The notes under the pieces were generated by a model. It was not told the DNA's origin. It saw nothing but the letters and a program-made list of their open reading frames with translations, and did no database searches. A stretch of 64,000 nucleotides of DNA. Origin: Pedobacter sp. MC2016-15 (GTDB taxonomy: Bacteria > Bacteroidota > Bacteroidia > Sphingobacteriales > Sphingobacteriaceae). Within the stretch, counting starts at the first letter, position 1. The number at the start of each line of letters is the position of its first letter. Below, piece after piece: positions 53,620 to 61,496 of the stretch. The stretch spans positions 744,001 to 808,000 of the forward strand of contig NZ_JAPIVS010000002.1 in assembly GCF_026239695.1 (NCBI RefSeq). Direction: 5' to 3'. A program made the position numbers and the translations under genes.

Positions 53620-53656
53620 ATGGGGACAGGGATTAATTTCTGTCCCCATTTGTTTT
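53620..53656 (+). terminator. Hairpin after susD
   Basis: ATGGGGACAG (53620-53629) and CTGTCCCCAT (53640-53649) form a perfect 10-base stem with a 10-base loop, followed by TTGTTTTT. It stands only 25 bases before the next gene on the same strand, so it may be a partial terminator that sets lower expression of downstream genes than of susC and susD. Confidence 0.7.
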
Positions 53657-53680
53657 TATATCCATTTTATATCAAAAAAT

Positions 53681-54895
53681 ATGAAACGCAGAGATCTCAT
53701 TAAATACCTTTCAGTAGCTCCGGTAGTGGGCGCTGTAGGTGCAGGGATTCCATTCCTCTCCGCTAATGCGGCTGTATCCACCGTTGCTAAACGCGATCTG
53801 ATCAAAGAACTGGGCCTCCGTACATTTATCAATGCTGCGGGAACCTATACCACACATACCGCTTCACTGATGCACGAAGATGTGGTTGCAGCCATCAACG
53901 ATTCCTCCACACATTTTATCATGATCGGTGATATCCAGGATAAGGTAGGAGAGAAGATCGCTGCGATCTGCCATGCCGAAGCGGCCATGGTAACCTCGGG
54001 CTGCTGGTCGGCCTTAGTATTGGGAACTGCTGGGGTCCTTACGGGTACCGACCTGAAGAAAATTGCCCAGCTGCCAAACCTGCAGGGTTTCGAGAAAACA
54101 CAGATGATTGTGCAAAAATCCCATAACGTGCATTATGTGCATGCCCCAACGAATACGGGTATCGAAGTGGTGGAAGTGGAAACTGCTGAAGAGCTGGAGA
54201 AAGCCATCAACCCTAAAACGGCCATGATGTGGTTTTTAAATCTGGCTACCAATGATGGTCAGATTAAACATGAGGAATGGCTGGCCATCGCAAAAAAGCA
54301 CAAAATCCCAACCATGATTGATATTGCTGCTGATATTCCCCCTGTTACCAATCTCTGGAAATTCAATGAGCTGGGCTTCGACCTGGTATGTGTTTCTGGC
54401 GGTAAGGCTATCCGTGGTCCGCAGAGTGCCGGTATCCTGATGGGCAGGGCAGACCTGATCAAAGCGGCACGCCTGAATGCTCCGCCATTTGGGAACAACA
54501 TCGGTCGCGGGATGAAGGTGAACAAGGAAGAAATCCTGGGTATGTACGCCGCACTGGATCACTACGTAAAACTGGACCACGATAAAGAATGGAAAGACTG
54601 GGAAGCACGGGTGGCAGTAATTGAGTCGGCCGTTAAAACCGTTGGAGGCGTAACCACTACAGTGACTGTTCCGCCGATTGCCAACCACAACCCGCTGTTA
54701 AATATTGCATGGGATACAGCTAAGGTAAAGATCAGCAGTGATGATCTGGCCCTGGCCTTGCGCAATGGCAACCCTTCTGTGGAGATCATGAAGTTCTCTC
54801 CAAACAGCATTAACATTACTGTTTTTATGCTGAAACCGGGTGAAGACAAGATTGTCGCCAAACGCGTTCAGGAAGAACTGAAAAAGGTAAGTTAA
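53681..54895 (+). CDS. Tat-exported SelA-like PLP-dependent enzyme
   Basis: A 404-residue fold-type I PLP enzyme of the SelA-like/D-glucosaminate-6-phosphate ammonia-lyase group. The N-terminus KRRDLIKYLSVAPVVGAVGA with a twin-arginine RRxxIK motif and SANA cleavage region is a Tat signal, suitable for exporting a folded protein with bound cofactor. PLP features: VTSGCWSALVLG (104-115) for phosphate binding, MIDIAADIPPV (212-222), and the Schiff-base Lys242 in VSGGKAIRGPQSAG. Cytoplasmic relatives perform ammonia elimination from amino-sugar acids or act with a cog3964 amidohydrolase; the reaction here is unknown. A 77-base gap with a hairpin separates it from susD. Confidence 0.88.
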   Translation: MKRRDLIKYLSVAPVVGAVGAGIPFLSANAAVSTVAKRDLIKELGLRTFINAAGTYTTHTASLMHEDVVAAINDSSTHFIMIGDIQDKVGEKIAAICHAEAAMVTSGCWSALVLGTAGVLTGTDLKKIAQLPNLQGFEKTQMIVQKSHNVHYVHAPTNTGIEVVEVETAEELEKAINPKTAMMWFLNLATNDGQIKHEEWLAIAKKHKIPTMIDIAADIPPVTNLWKFNELGFDLVCVSGGKAIRGPQSAGILMGRADLIKAARLNAPPFGNNIGRGMKVNKEEILGMYAALDHYVKLDHDKEWKDWEARVAVIESAVKTVGGVTTTVTVPPIANHNPLLNIAWDTAKVKISSDDLALALRNGNPSVEIMKFSPNSINITVFMLKPGEDKIVAKRVQEELKKVS

Positions 54896-54901
54896 TCAAA
54901 T

Positions 54902-54941
54902 AAAAAAAGAGATGTACAGATATCTGTATATCTCTTTTTTT
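54902..54941. terminator. Bidirectional terminator between the PLP-enzyme and RidA genes
   Basis: A nearly perfect palindrome centred on TACAGATATCTGTA, extended by GAGAT/ATCTC with one mismatch, and bounded by seven A's and seven T's. It lies between the two convergent genes. Confidence 0.85.
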
Positions 54942-54960
54942 ACTAAAATACAGGCCTGGT

Positions 54961-55455
54961 TTAGTCGAGCAGGCCTTTTTCCCAATGTCCGAGTTCAAAC
55001 AGCGCTTCGATCTCTACCGGAATGTTGTCTGGCAATGAGCCAAAGCCCACGGCACTTCTTACACCGATACCATTCTGTTTACCCCAGACTTTCACGAAAA
55101 GTTCGCTGCATCCGTTGATGATATAGGGATGTTTTTCAAACTCAGGAACACAGTTGACCATTCCGAGTACCTTGATTACGCGTTTCACTTTATTTAAACT
55201 TCCCAGATTGGTTTTTATCGTTGAGAGGATGGTCAGGCCTACCTGCTGTGCAGCCAGTTTACCCTGTTCCATATCGATGTCTTTGCCAATGCGGCCTTTG
55301 ATCAGTTGTTTGTCATTCTGTACTGGTCCGTGTCCGGAGATATATAAATATTTACCATCAATCAGATAAGGGGTGTAAACGCCGATGGGCGTTGGGGCAG
55401 GCGGCAGGATTAAACCGGTTTTCGCAAAATTTTCTTCAGGAGTTGAATTTTCCAT
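54961..55455 (-). CDS. RidA-family enamine/imine deaminase
   Basis: A 164-residue RidA-like protein. RidA enzymes hydrolyse reactive enamine/imine products of PLP enzymes such as 2-aminoacrylate. The substrate-binding arginine is Arg133 in GVRSAVGFGSLPDNIPVEIEALFEL, matching the RSxVxxxxLPxxxxVEIEA motif; YLYISGHGPVQNDKQLIKGRIGKD is typical of the N-terminal strand region. There is no signal peptide, so it is predicted to act in the cytoplasm although its probable partner enzyme is exported. It is convergent with the PLP-enzyme gene across a bidirectional terminator. Confidence 0.92.
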   Translation of the reverse strand: MENSTPEENFAKTGLILPPAPTPIGVYTPYLIDGKYLYISGHGPVQNDKQLIKGRIGKDIDMEQGKLAAQQVGLTILSTIKTNLGSLNKVKRVIKVLGMVNCVPEFEKHPYIINGCSELFVKVWGKQNGIGVRSAVGFGSLPDNIPVEIEALFELGHWEKGLLD

Positions 55456-55531
55456 TGATCTTGGGTTAAGTGTTTTTATTTAAAAATACTATTTTATTTA
55501 TATTTTAGTGATATTTCCATCACAACCAGAT

Positions 55532-58015
55532 ATGAAGTTTTTCAAAAAACCGCGCACGTTCCGATTTCTTTTTTTACTGACTTTTGTTGCTGCTGTACAA
55601 CAGGCATTTTCACAGTCGGCCCATGCTCCGGCTTATCCGCTGGTCACCCACAATCCTTATTTCAGTATCTGGTCTGGTACCGATCAGCTGAATGCTTCCA
55701 ACAGTAAACACTGGACGGGCAAAGAGCAGCCGATGGTAGGCCTGATCAAAGTTGATGAGCAGATTTACCGTTTTATGGGAACTCTGGCGCCACGCTACAG
55801 CAGCATTCTGGCAACTGGCGAGGAGAAGCCATCCCGATGGCAGTATCAGGATGAGTACCCCGGTGATGGCTGGCAGGGGGAGTTATTCCCGGATCATAAA
55901 TGGAAAATCGGGATGTCACCTTTCGGAGATGCCCGCGCCCGGGTAGGCACAGCCTGGACGGGTAAAGATCTTTGGGTACGCCGTAAGTTCAGGCTCAAGA
56001 CGATACCCACAGGACCCCTGGTGCTTAAACTTCATCAGGACGATGATGCTGAAGTTTTTCTCAACGGAAAGCTGATCGTCAACCGCAAAGGTGCTACGGG
56101 CAATATGGTCGTGATCCCTTTTGATGAGGAGATCAAATCGGCTTTAAAACTCGGCGAAAATATCCTTGCTGTTCATTGTCTGAATACAGGCGGCGGCGCA
56201 TGGCTGGATGCAGGTATTGCGGAGCAGGTGGCCGACCGCCCGATTGATCATTTTCCGCTGGCCGAACAAACTCATGTAGAGATGACGGCTACGCAGACGA
56301 TATATACTTTCAAATGTGGTGCGGTAAACCTTAAACTAACGTTTAGCTCGCCATTGATCCTGCAGGATATTAAATTACTATCCAGTCCGGCCTCTTACCT
56401 CAGCTTCGAAGTGAGTGCCAGCGACGAACTGCAGCACCAGGTTTCGGTTTTTACCGGGATTTCTTCTGACCTTGCCGTTAACCAGTCTTCACAGGAAGTA
56501 CGCGCAATAGCTTATACCAGCAAAGGGCAGTCGATCTTAAAAGTGGGAACTACAGCTCAGCCCCTGCTGAAGAATAAAGGCGATGATGTGCGGATTGATT
56601 GGGGATATCTATATGTCTCGATACCTTTTTCTGCCAACGCAAAACAATATATTACGCGTGCAGAAGATGCTTTGGCTTCCTTCAGGAAAGATGCCAAACC
56701 AAGCCGCAACCTCAGGGGAACATCATTGATGCTCAATACTATAATTCCTTTTGGCAGCGTAGGGGCAGAAAGTAAAAAGAAGTTTCTGGTCCTTGGTTAC
56801 GATGAGTTATATGCAGTGCAGTATTTCAACCAAAACCTGAAACCGCTGTGGCGCGATGTTCCGGGAGCGACCATGGAAGGGCTGCTCAGTGAGGCAGCTA
56901 TCGGTTATGACAAGGTGATCGGGAAATGTAATCTAACGGATACTACCGTTTACAAGGATGCCCTTGCTGCGGGTGGCGAGCATTATGCCAGAGTTTGTGT
57001 CCTGGCCTACCGCCAGAGTATTGCCGCACACCAGCTGGTGAGAAGTCCGGAAGGGGAACTGCTCTTCCTCTCCAAGGAAAACTTTAGCAACGGCTCTATC
57101 AATACCGTTGACGTGACCTATCCTTCGGCACCCTTATATCTTCTTTATAACCCGGAACTGCTGAAAGGAATGCTGAACGGTATCTTCAGCTATAGCGAAA
57201 GCGGCAAATGGACAAAGCCCTTTGCTGCGCATGATCTGGGTACTTATCCTATAGCCAACGGGCAGACCTATGGTGAAGATATGCCGGTGGAGGAATCGGG
57301 TAACATGATTATCCTGACGGCGGCCATTGCTGCGGCAGAGAAAAATGCTGAGTATGCGAAGAAACACTGGAAGACACTGACGGTCTGGACAGACTACCTG
57401 GCACAGGCAGGTTTTGATCCGGGCAACCAGCTGTGTACGGATGACTTTGCGGGGCACCTTGCCCACAACGCAAACTTATCTGTAAAAGCTATAGTAGCTA
57501 TAGGGGCCTATGCCCGCATGGCTGATATGCTGGGAGAAAAACAGACAGGGGCAAAATACCGGCAGCTTGCCGCAGGCATGGTCTCAAAATGGATGCAGAA
57601 AGCCGATGCGGGCGACCACTATGCGCTGGTCTTTGACGACCAGAATACCTGGAGCCAGAAATACAATATGGTCTGGGACAAAGTGCTGGCGCTGAATTTA
57701 TTTCCGCAGCAGGTGTATGACCGTGAGATCAGGTTTTACCTGAACCACCAGAATGCGTTCGGCCTGCCTCTCGATAGCCGTAAAACTTATACTAAATCTG
57801 ACTGGATCATCTGGACGGCAACGATGGCCGAAAAGAGGGTAGACTTTAAAGCCCTGGCGGAGCCCGTATTTAACTATGCGATGGAAACTTCTTCACGGGT
57901 GCCCATGAGCGACTGGCATGAGACGCTGGACGGCAGGATGGTAGGCTTCCAGGCCCGCAGTGTAGTGGGGGGCTATTTCATGAAGGTGCTGGCAGACAAG
58001 ATGAAGACACCCTGA
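55532..58015 (+). CDS. Secreted glutaminase-A-type DUF4965 family protein
   Basis: An 827-residue exported protein from the ATG at 55532; a GTG at 55508 is possible but precedes no better signal. Signal peptide MKFFKKPRTFRFLFLLTFVA. Order: a short DUF4964-like strand region with PAYPLVTHNPYFSIWSG, an inserted jelly-roll segment (about 130-245: LWVRRKFRLKT, LVLKLHQDDDAEVFLNGKLI, GENILAVHCLNTGGGAWLDAG) resembling the sugar-binding domain of GH2 enzymes, a DUF5127 region, then the (alpha/alpha)-barrel DUF4965/DUF1793 part with NPELLKGMLNGIFSYSESGKWTKPFAAHDLGTYPI and DDFAGHLAHNANLSVKAIVAIG. Related to fungal glutaminase A by family; real substrate uncertain, and glycoside-like substrates are plausible. 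Confidence 0.88.
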   Translation: MKFFKKPRTFRFLFLLTFVAAVQQAFSQSAHAPAYPLVTHNPYFSIWSGTDQLNASNSKHWTGKEQPMVGLIKVDEQIYRFMGTLAPRYSSILATGEEKPSRWQYQDEYPGDGWQGELFPDHKWKIGMSPFGDARARVGTAWTGKDLWVRRKFRLKTIPTGPLVLKLHQDDDAEVFLNGKLIVNRKGATGNMVVIPFDEEIKSALKLGENILAVHCLNTGGGAWLDAGIAEQVADRPIDHFPLAEQTHVEMTATQTIYTFKCGAVNLKLTFSSPLILQDIKLLSSPASYLSFEVSASDELQHQVSVFTGISSDLAVNQSSQEVRAIAYTSKGQSILKVGTTAQPLLKNKGDDVRIDWGYLYVSIPFSANAKQYITRAEDALASFRKDAKPSRNLRGTSLMLNTIIPFGSVGAESKKKFLVLGYDELYAVQYFNQNLKPLWRDVPGATMEGLLSEAAIGYDKVIGKCNLTDTTVYKDALAAGGEHYARVCVLAYRQSIAAHQLVRSPEGELLFLSKENFSNGSINTVDVTYPSAPLYLLYNPELLKGMLNGIFSYSESGKWTKPFAAHDLGTYPIANGQTYGEDMPVEESGNMIILTAAIAAAEKNAEYAKKHWKTLTVWTDYLAQAGFDPGNQLCTDDFAGHLAHNANLSVKAIVAIGAYARMADMLGEKQTGAKYRQLAAGMVSKWMQKADAGDHYALVFDDQNTWSQKYNMVWDKVLALNLFPQQVYDREIRFYLNHQNAFGLPLDSRKTYTKSDWIIWTATMAEKRVDFKALAEPVFNYAMETSSRVPMSDWHETLDGRMVGFQARSVVGGYFMKVLADKMKTP

Positions 58016-58118
58016 CATGACTTAGCTGATATTGTCTAATGATTTAACAATATGAACCTAAGGGGGATTCTTTGCTGATTCTTTGATATCTATGTATATC
58101 AAAATTACCGATCAGCAA

Positions 58119-61100
58119 ATGAAAATATCAAATACCTCTTTCAGCCTTGTATTTAGCCTGATAATCCTGAGTGTAAGTCCTCAGTTTGCAGCTGCCCAAA
58201 GTGGCGCCTGTACGATAGATCATGACCATGAAGCGGAAGATAAAACTGAGCCCTTCTTTCTCCGTCCTGCCAGCAGTGCAAGACTGGAAGGTGCAGCAGA
58301 ATTGCCGCTGAAAGGTAGCAGGAGCATTAAACTGAATACTACTGAGGGTACCTGGCTGTCGCTCGATGTGAGCCCGGATGGTAAAAAGATCATATTTGCG
58401 ATGCTGGGGGATATCTATGAGATACCTTTTGCAGGGGGAAAAGCCAGACAGCTCACTTCGGGTATTGCCTTTGACTCCCAGCCAAAATATAGCCCTGACG
58501 GCAAATCCATTGCTTTTATCTCTGACAGGGATGGTGCAGAAAATGCCTGGATCATGAATGCAGAAACGGCAGCGATGGGCAAACAGCTTACCAAAAGCAG
58601 GGATGAATATTTCCAGGGACTGGAATGGTCGCCCGACGGACAATATATCGTGGTTGCCAAGGGTGTAGGTACCCCAAAACTGAACCTCTACCATATCGCC
58701 GGGGGCACAGGCTCCCTGCTGACGCCCACACCGGATGATATCAAAACCATAGAGCCTGCCTTTAGCAAGGATGGCGGAAAAATCTGGTTCTCACGCCGTA
58801 AGGGGATGTGGGATTACAATGCACAATTACCACAGTACAACCTGGCTACGTTCGACCGTAAAACGGGGGAGATGGAGAACGTAGTCTCGAGATATGGCTC
58901 GGCATTTTCGCCAACCCTATCGCCCGATGGCAAATGGCTGGTATACGGTACCCGTTACAATACGGAAACTGGTCTGGTCCTGCATAACCTGGCTACGGCT
59001 GAGGAGAAATGGCTTGCCTATCCGGTGCAACATGATGAACAGGAGTCGCTGGCCCCGATGGGTGTGCTGCCCGCCATGTCTTTTACGCCAGACAGCAAAA
59101 ATGTGGTGGCCAGCTATGGTGGTAAAATATACAGCATCGCTATAGATGCCTCCGGAGCTAAAGAAATTCCTTTCCAGGTAGAGACGGAAATCATGATCGG
59201 CCCCAAGCTGGAGTTCAAATACCCGATCAGGGATGATGCACAGATAGCGGCAAACCAGATCAGGGATCTTACGGTATCTCCAAATGGTAAAAAAGCGGTA
59301 TTTACAGCTTTTAACAGGTTGTATATCATGGATTATCCAAATGGTACGCCAAAAAGGATGACCAGTATGGAACTTACGGAAGCACAACCGGCATGGTCGC
59401 CCGACGGGAAAACGATAGCCTATGTCACCTGGGACGACAAAGATGGGGCGTTGTATAAGATAAATGCCGCTGCGGGGAGTAAACCTCAGCTGCTCACAGA
59501 AAAAGGGTTTCTCTTTCAGGAACCCGTATGGTCGCCCGACGGGACAAAGATCATCTTTGTGCAGGGGCTGGCTACAGGTTACCGCCTGGGGACCAATAAC
59601 AGGGCTGCTGCGAAGCAGTCTGTCAGCTGGATTGCAGCAACTGGTGGAAAACTTAATTTTATCTCCAAAGCTATTGGTGCGAAACCGCATTTCTCCAATA
59701 ACGACGGACTGATCTATATGAGTAATATGGCAGATGGCCTGTTTTCGGTCGACTGGAAAGGGCAGAACAAAAAAGGGGCTGTAAAACTCACAGGCATCAC
59801 TACCTACGATTTCAGCAACACCAACGGCGCACAGTTCAGCTTCTTCAGAAGGACTGCTACACCATCAAAGATCATCAAATCTCCAAAAGGGGATAAAGCA
59901 CTGGCCCTGATTGCCAATGATATTTACATCGTGACCGTTCCTGAAGCAGGGGCCGTAACACCGGTAATTTCCGTAGCTGATGTCAGCAAAGCCTCGTACC
60001 CCAGCTGGAAGATCACTGAGATTGGTGCGGAGTTCCCGTCATGGTCTGAAGATGGAAAGAAAGTGTACTGGTCGCTCGGCTCGAGTATGTTCGCCTACGA
60101 TCTGGACAAAAAGGAAACTACAGGATACACACCTGAAGAAGCAGAAGTGTCGGTGAGCATTGCCCGCGATATTCCACAGGATGAACTGCTGCTGCAGGGT
60201 GGCCGTATCATCACAATGAAAGGGGATGACGTCATCGAGAATGGAGACATCCTGATCAGGAATAACCGTATCGTTGGCGTAGGTGCTTCGGGATCGCTAT
60301 CGCCTTCAGCAAAAGCAAAGGTGATCGATGTAAAAGGTAAAACGATCACTCCGGGATTTTTCGACCTGCATGCCCACCTGGGTGGAGCTTCAGGAATCGA
60401 AATCGGGCAGCCAATCGCGTATCTGAGTCAGCTGGCCTATGGGGTAACCACCATCCGTGACCCGCAGCCGGGAACAACTGATATCCTGACTTACGGAAAC
60501 CTGGTTGATGCAGGGAAAATGCTCGGCCCGAGGTTGTATTCTACAGGTCCCGGACTGGCCTACTGGGCATATAACCTGAAAAGTCTTGACCATACCAGGA
60601 GTGTGCTCAAACAATATTCGAAATACTGGAATACCAAAACCCTTAAGATGTATGCTGTGGGTAACCGCCAGCAGCGTCAGTGGGTGATCATGGCTGCTAA
60701 AGAGCAGCAGCTGATGCCGACCACTGAAGGAAACCTGGATATGAAGTTAAACCTGACAGAGGTGCTGGATGGTTATCCGGGGCATGAACATGGTTATCCG
60801 ATGTTCCCTTGGTATGGCGACTACATAGATTTTATCGCCAAATCCGGTATTACCTACTCCTCAGCTTTAATTCTGGGTTATGGTGGCCCGAGTGGGGAGA
60901 GTTATTTCTATGAGAAAGAGAATATCCAGAATGATACCAAACTGAACCACTTCAGTGCAAAGGAAGATATTGACCGCAGGGCGAGACGCAGAAAGGAATG
61001 GTTTGCGGATGAGGAATATGTGTTTACCCGCCAGTCGAAGATCATCAATGAGGTACTTAAAGCCGGAGGTAACCCTTCTATAGGTGCACACGGGCAGCTG

Positions 61101-61442
61101 CAGGGTTTGGGTTATCACTGGGAACTCTGGATGAACCAGGCGGGAGGCATGCGCAATATTGATGTGCTCAAACTCGCTACGATTAACGGGGCAAGGGGCA
61201 TCGGACTGGATGGCGACCTGGGTTCTGTAGAAACAGGAAAACTGGCCGATCTGGTGATCATGGACAAAAATCCGCTGGAAAATATCCGGAATACAAACAC
61301 CATTAAATATGTCATGAAAAACGGAAGGCTTTACGATGGGAATACCCTGGATCAGGTAGCTCCCCTGGCCGTAAAAGCTCCGGAGTATAACTGGCAAAAA
61401 AGAATGCCCGAGAATCTTCCGGGAATAAAAATGCATAACTAA
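58119..61442 (+). CDS. TolB-like beta-propeller/amidohydrolase fusion
   Basis: A 1107-residue exported protein. The ATG at 58119 precedes the signal peptide MKISNTSFSLVFSLIILSVS; in-frame TTG (58083) and ATG (58092) would extend it by 9-12 residues. Residues about 75-690 carry repeated PD40 segments, each with SPDGK or a variant (SPDGKKIIF, SPDGKSIAF, SPDGQYIVV, SPDGKWLVY, SPNGKKAVF, SPDGTKIIF), folding into two beta-propellers. The C-terminal amidohydrolase starts near 705 with DVIENGDILIRNNRIVGVG; His751 and His753 lie in GFFDLHAHLGGASG. SIGAHGQLQGLGYHWELWMNQAGG and GSVETGKLADLVIMDKNPLENI are also conserved. Peptide or cyclic amide substrates are plausible. Confidence 0.92.
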   Translation: MKISNTSFSLVFSLIILSVSPQFAAAQSGACTIDHDHEAEDKTEPFFLRPASSARLEGAAELPLKGSRSIKLNTTEGTWLSLDVSPDGKKIIFAMLGDIYEIPFAGGKARQLTSGIAFDSQPKYSPDGKSIAFISDRDGAENAWIMNAETAAMGKQLTKSRDEYFQGLEWSPDGQYIVVAKGVGTPKLNLYHIAGGTGSLLTPTPDDIKTIEPAFSKDGGKIWFSRRKGMWDYNAQLPQYNLATFDRKTGEMENVVSRYGSAFSPTLSPDGKWLVYGTRYNTETGLVLHNLATAEEKWLAYPVQHDEQESLAPMGVLPAMSFTPDSKNVVASYGGKIYSIAIDASGAKEIPFQVETEIMIGPKLEFKYPIRDDAQIAANQIRDLTVSPNGKKAVFTAFNRLYIMDYPNGTPKRMTSMELTEAQPAWSPDGKTIAYVTWDDKDGALYKINAAAGSKPQLLTEKGFLFQEPVWSPDGTKIIFVQGLATGYRLGTNNRAAAKQSVSWIAATGGKLNFISKAIGAKPHFSNNDGLIYMSNMADGLFSVDWKGQNKKGAVKLTGITTYDFSNTNGAQFSFFRRTATPSKIIKSPKGDKALALIANDIYIVTVPEAGAVTPVISVADVSKASYPSWKITEIGAEFPSWSEDGKKVYWSLGSSMFAYDLDKKETTGYTPEEAEVSVSIARDIPQDELLLQGGRIITMKGDDVIENGDILIRNNRIVGVGASGSLSPSAKAKVIDVKGKTITPGFFDLHAHLGGASGIEIGQPIAYLSQLAYGVTTIRDPQPGTTDILTYGNLVDAGKMLGPRLYSTGPGLAYWAYNLKSLDHTRSVLKQYSKYWNTKTLKMYAVGNRQQRQWVIMAAKEQQLMPTTEGNLDMKLNLTEVLDGYPGHEHGYPMFPWYGDYIDFIAKSGITYSSALILGYGGPSGESYFYEKENIQNDTKLNHFSAKEDIDRRARRRKEWFADEEYVFTRQSKIINEVLKAGGNPSIGAHGQLQGLGYHWELWMNQAGGMRNIDVLKLATINGARGIGLDGDLGSVETGKLADLVIMDKNPLENIRNTNTIKYVMKNGRLYDGNTLDQVAPLAVKAPEYNWQKRMPENLPGIKMHN

Positions 61443-61496
61443 ACAAATAAATATTATGGAACCACATTTATTTTTAACCATTAAACTACTCCAGCT

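Noticed and set aside
58917..59690. A 257-residue reverse-strand open frame inside the propeller/amidohydrolase gene
   Set aside because: It mirrors the PD40-coding region; the forward protein has regular blades and a continuous frame, so the reverse frame is a shadow.
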